Shown: positions 22,454 through 23,752 of the stretch, piece by piece
How positions within the stretch are numbered: position 1 is the first letter of the stretch
Layout: every line of letters begins with the position of its first letter
From: an uncultured Eubacteriales bacterium
GTDB lineage: Bacteria > Bacillota > Clostridia > Peptostreptococcales > Anaerovoracaceae
Length of the DNA: 23,752 nt
Reading direction: 5' to 3'
NCBI GenBank assembly: GCA_902793875.1
Contig: CADBFL010000005.1
Location: 1 to 23,752, forward strand
Notes under the pieces: model-generated
Told to the model about the DNA's origin: nothing
The model's database searches: none
What the model saw: the letters and a program-made list of their open reading frames with translations, nothing else
Made by a program: the position numbers and the translations under genes

Positions 22454-23752
22454 CTATCCGAGCAGATATGAATACTCATTCATTACAGCCTTGATGAACG
22501 CGAGCGCTCCTTCAGGCAGGCTGCACTTTGGATCTGCGATATCGTGATCGGCTGTGTTTCCGAAGAGCCTTACGCGCACCTTGCTTCCGCCGAGCGGCAG
22601 GAACCCGCTGTTCTCGCTGTCTTTGAAGTCCTCTTCGCTCCAGAAGAGAGTGAATTTGTCCTTGTACGGACGTCCGCTGTACGGACAGAAGATCGCGCAG
22701 TTGCCGCACTCGTTGCACATGCCGTCGACGTGGAGGATCTGAGCCTTCTCAAATCCCTTTACGTCGATCGCCACATTGGCTCTGTTCGGGCATACCTGCA
22801 CGCATGATTCGCATACGGTCGGGCATCCGAGGCATCTAGGGTCAGTCTTTCCTTCAGGAGGATCTGCGAGCACGCCCTTCTTCTCCATCACGGAAGCCTT
22901 GTCGAGTTTCCCGCCGAGCTCCGCGTATTTGTCGAACTTCACGCCGGCGATGGCCGAAGCGATGATCTGCGCGTGACCGATAGCCTTGACGACGGTCGCA
23001 GGACCTCTGCTGCAGTCTCCTGCCGCATACAGACCTTTGACAGTTGTCATCATGTTCGCGTCCAGCACAGGATGTCCCTTTGCATCGAGCTCTGCTCCGG
23101 CGGACTCATAGATGTCTGTAAATACCGCTTCGCCCACAGCGCAGATGACCGCGGTCGCAGGCACCTCGGTGAATTCTCCCGTGCCCTCAGGCGAGCGTCT
23201 TCCGCTCTCATCAGGATCGCCGAGCCTGCAGATCTCGCATTTGAGTTTGCCGCCTTCCAGGCCTTCCGGCGCAAGAAGCTCTTTGAACTCGACTCCGTCT
23301 TCGAGAGCCATTACCAGTTCTTCCTCATCGGCCGGCATGTTCCTTCTGTCTCTTCTGTATACCAGGCGCACGTTCTTCACTCCCGGCTGTCTCTTTGCGG
23401 CCCTCGCGACATCCATCGCAGTGTTGCCGCCGCCGATGACGGCCACGTCGGTACCGAGCTTCACGGAACCCGGAGCAGCCTTCACAGCTTCGAGGAATTC
23501 AAGAGCATCGATCTCTTCGCCGTACTTCAGAGCCTTGCGGCCCGGAGCCCATGCTCCTATGGCTATGATGATGTCGCTGAATCCTTCATCTTTGAGTTCC
23601 TTGACGGACTTTATCTCGCGTCCCGTCACCATCTTTGCGCCGTACGCAGAGCAGAGTGCGACATCTTTGTCGAGGGCGTCATCGCCGATCCTGAATCCCG
23701 GGATCACATAGCGCGGGACGCCGCCCATCTTGTCGTTCTTTTCGAATACAGT
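22454..23752 (-). CDS. ygfK: YgfK-family FAD/iron-sulfur oxidoreductase (5' end beyond window)
   Basis: The last 432 residues are visible; the family is about 1000 residues long. The visible part has the GltD-like FAD/NAD(P)H reductase module: KMGGVPRYVIPGFRI, a second dinucleotide fold VAVIGGGNTAMDVARAA, YRRDRRNMPA and the FAD-closing GLYAAGDCSRGPATVV. Iron-sulfur motifs follow: CLGCPTVCESCVQVCP and CNECGNCAIFCPYSG. The database name putative selenate reductase is historical; in purine clusters YgfK is linked to reductive purine breakdown (known association, detailed reaction unsettled). It is the first visible gene of the yqeB-ferredoxin-xdhD-hydA run and stops 52 bp before yqeB. Confidence 0.9.
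   Translation of the reverse strand, partial: TVFEKNDKMGGVPRYVIPGFRIGDDALDKDVALCSAYGAKMVTGREIKSVKELKDEGFSDIIIAIGAWAPGRKALKYGEEIDALEFLEAVKAAPGSVKLGTDVAVIGGGNTAMDVARAAKRQPGVKNVRLVYRRDRRNMPADEEELVMALEDGVEFKELLAPEGLEGGKLKCEICRLGDPDESGRRSPEGTGEFTEVPATAVICAVGEAVFTDIYESAGAELDAKGHPVLDANMMTTVKGLYAAGDCSRGPATVVKAIGHAQIIASAIAGVKFDKYAELGGKLDKASVMEKKGVLADPPEGKTDPRCLGCPTVCESCVQVCPNRANVAIDVKGFEKAQILHVDGMCNECGNCAIFCPYSGRPYKDKFTLFWSEEDFKDSENSGFLPLGGSKVRVRLFGNTADHDIADPKCSLPEGALAFIKAVMNEYSYLLG

Noticed and set aside
22454..23752. Naming the YgfK product a selenate reductase
   Set aside because: The name comes from early association. The visible domains show an FAD/NAD(P)H and iron-sulfur oxidoreductase, and the context is purine breakdown.

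Overview
The window reads as a chromosomal stretch of an anaerobic Bacillota-type bacterium, probably a gut-type member of Clostridia. The evidence is a Bacillus-like Xpt, an RnfB-like polyferredoxin, a selenium-linked molybdenum hydroxylase set, carbamate kinase, AGGAGG-type ribosome binding sites and moderately GC-rich DNA with many ATA isoleucine codons. Genus cannot be decided from the sequence alone. There are 19 protein genes and no rRNA, tRNA, CRISPR array or insertion sequence that I can see. Gene density is very high, and the largest gap is about 126 bp.

Region 1 (1-5899, minus strand) is a tight five-gene run transcribed leftwards: a SEC-C protein, an M20 metallohydrolase, a YfcC-type carrier of the DcuC/ArcD superfamily, a fumarate reductase/succinate dehydrogenase-type cytochrome b membrane subunit, and a flavoprotein that runs off the left edge. 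It suggests uptake and hydrolysis of an N-acyl compound or peptide next to an anaerobic flavin reductase.

Region 2 (5985-10101, plus strand) is a three-gene module: a two-helix membrane protein whose C-terminus recalls GrpE, a membrane-anchored Hsp70-like ATPase without a normal substrate-binding domain, and a membrane-anchored GH25 muramidase. It looks like a cell-envelope chaperone/wall-hydrolase system and is the least explained part of the window.

Region 3 (10111-23752) is a purine (urate/xanthine) breakdown cluster of the ygeW-ygeY-hyuA-yqeA-yqeB-ygfK-xdhD kind. From the right on the minus strand it holds ygfK (partial), yqeB, an RnfB-like polyferredoxin, selenium-linked xdhD, and a dihydropyrimidinase/hydantoinase, followed by ygeW with its own promoter and carbamate kinase. 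A YheO-type PAS/HTH regulator on the plus strand faces a second minus-strand operon of ygeY, xpt and an 8-oxoguanine-deaminase-like amidohydrolase. The genes can be joined into one scheme: purine redox chemistry by XdhD/YgfK/ferredoxin, ring opening by HydA, trimming by YgeY, carbamoyl transfer or phosphorolysis by YgeW, and ATP from carbamoyl phosphate by carbamate kinase. The order of steps is inference. A diaminopropionate ammonia-lyase (ygeX) and a separate FAD subunit (ygfM) are not in the window.

The most notable sequence anomaly is the start of xdhD. Its [2Fe-2S] domain is intact and in frame, but no ATG, GTG or TTG precedes it. The upstream ferredoxin gene is in the same frame and is separated from it only by one TAG codon. 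A strong AGGAGG is placed correctly for an ATA start codon.
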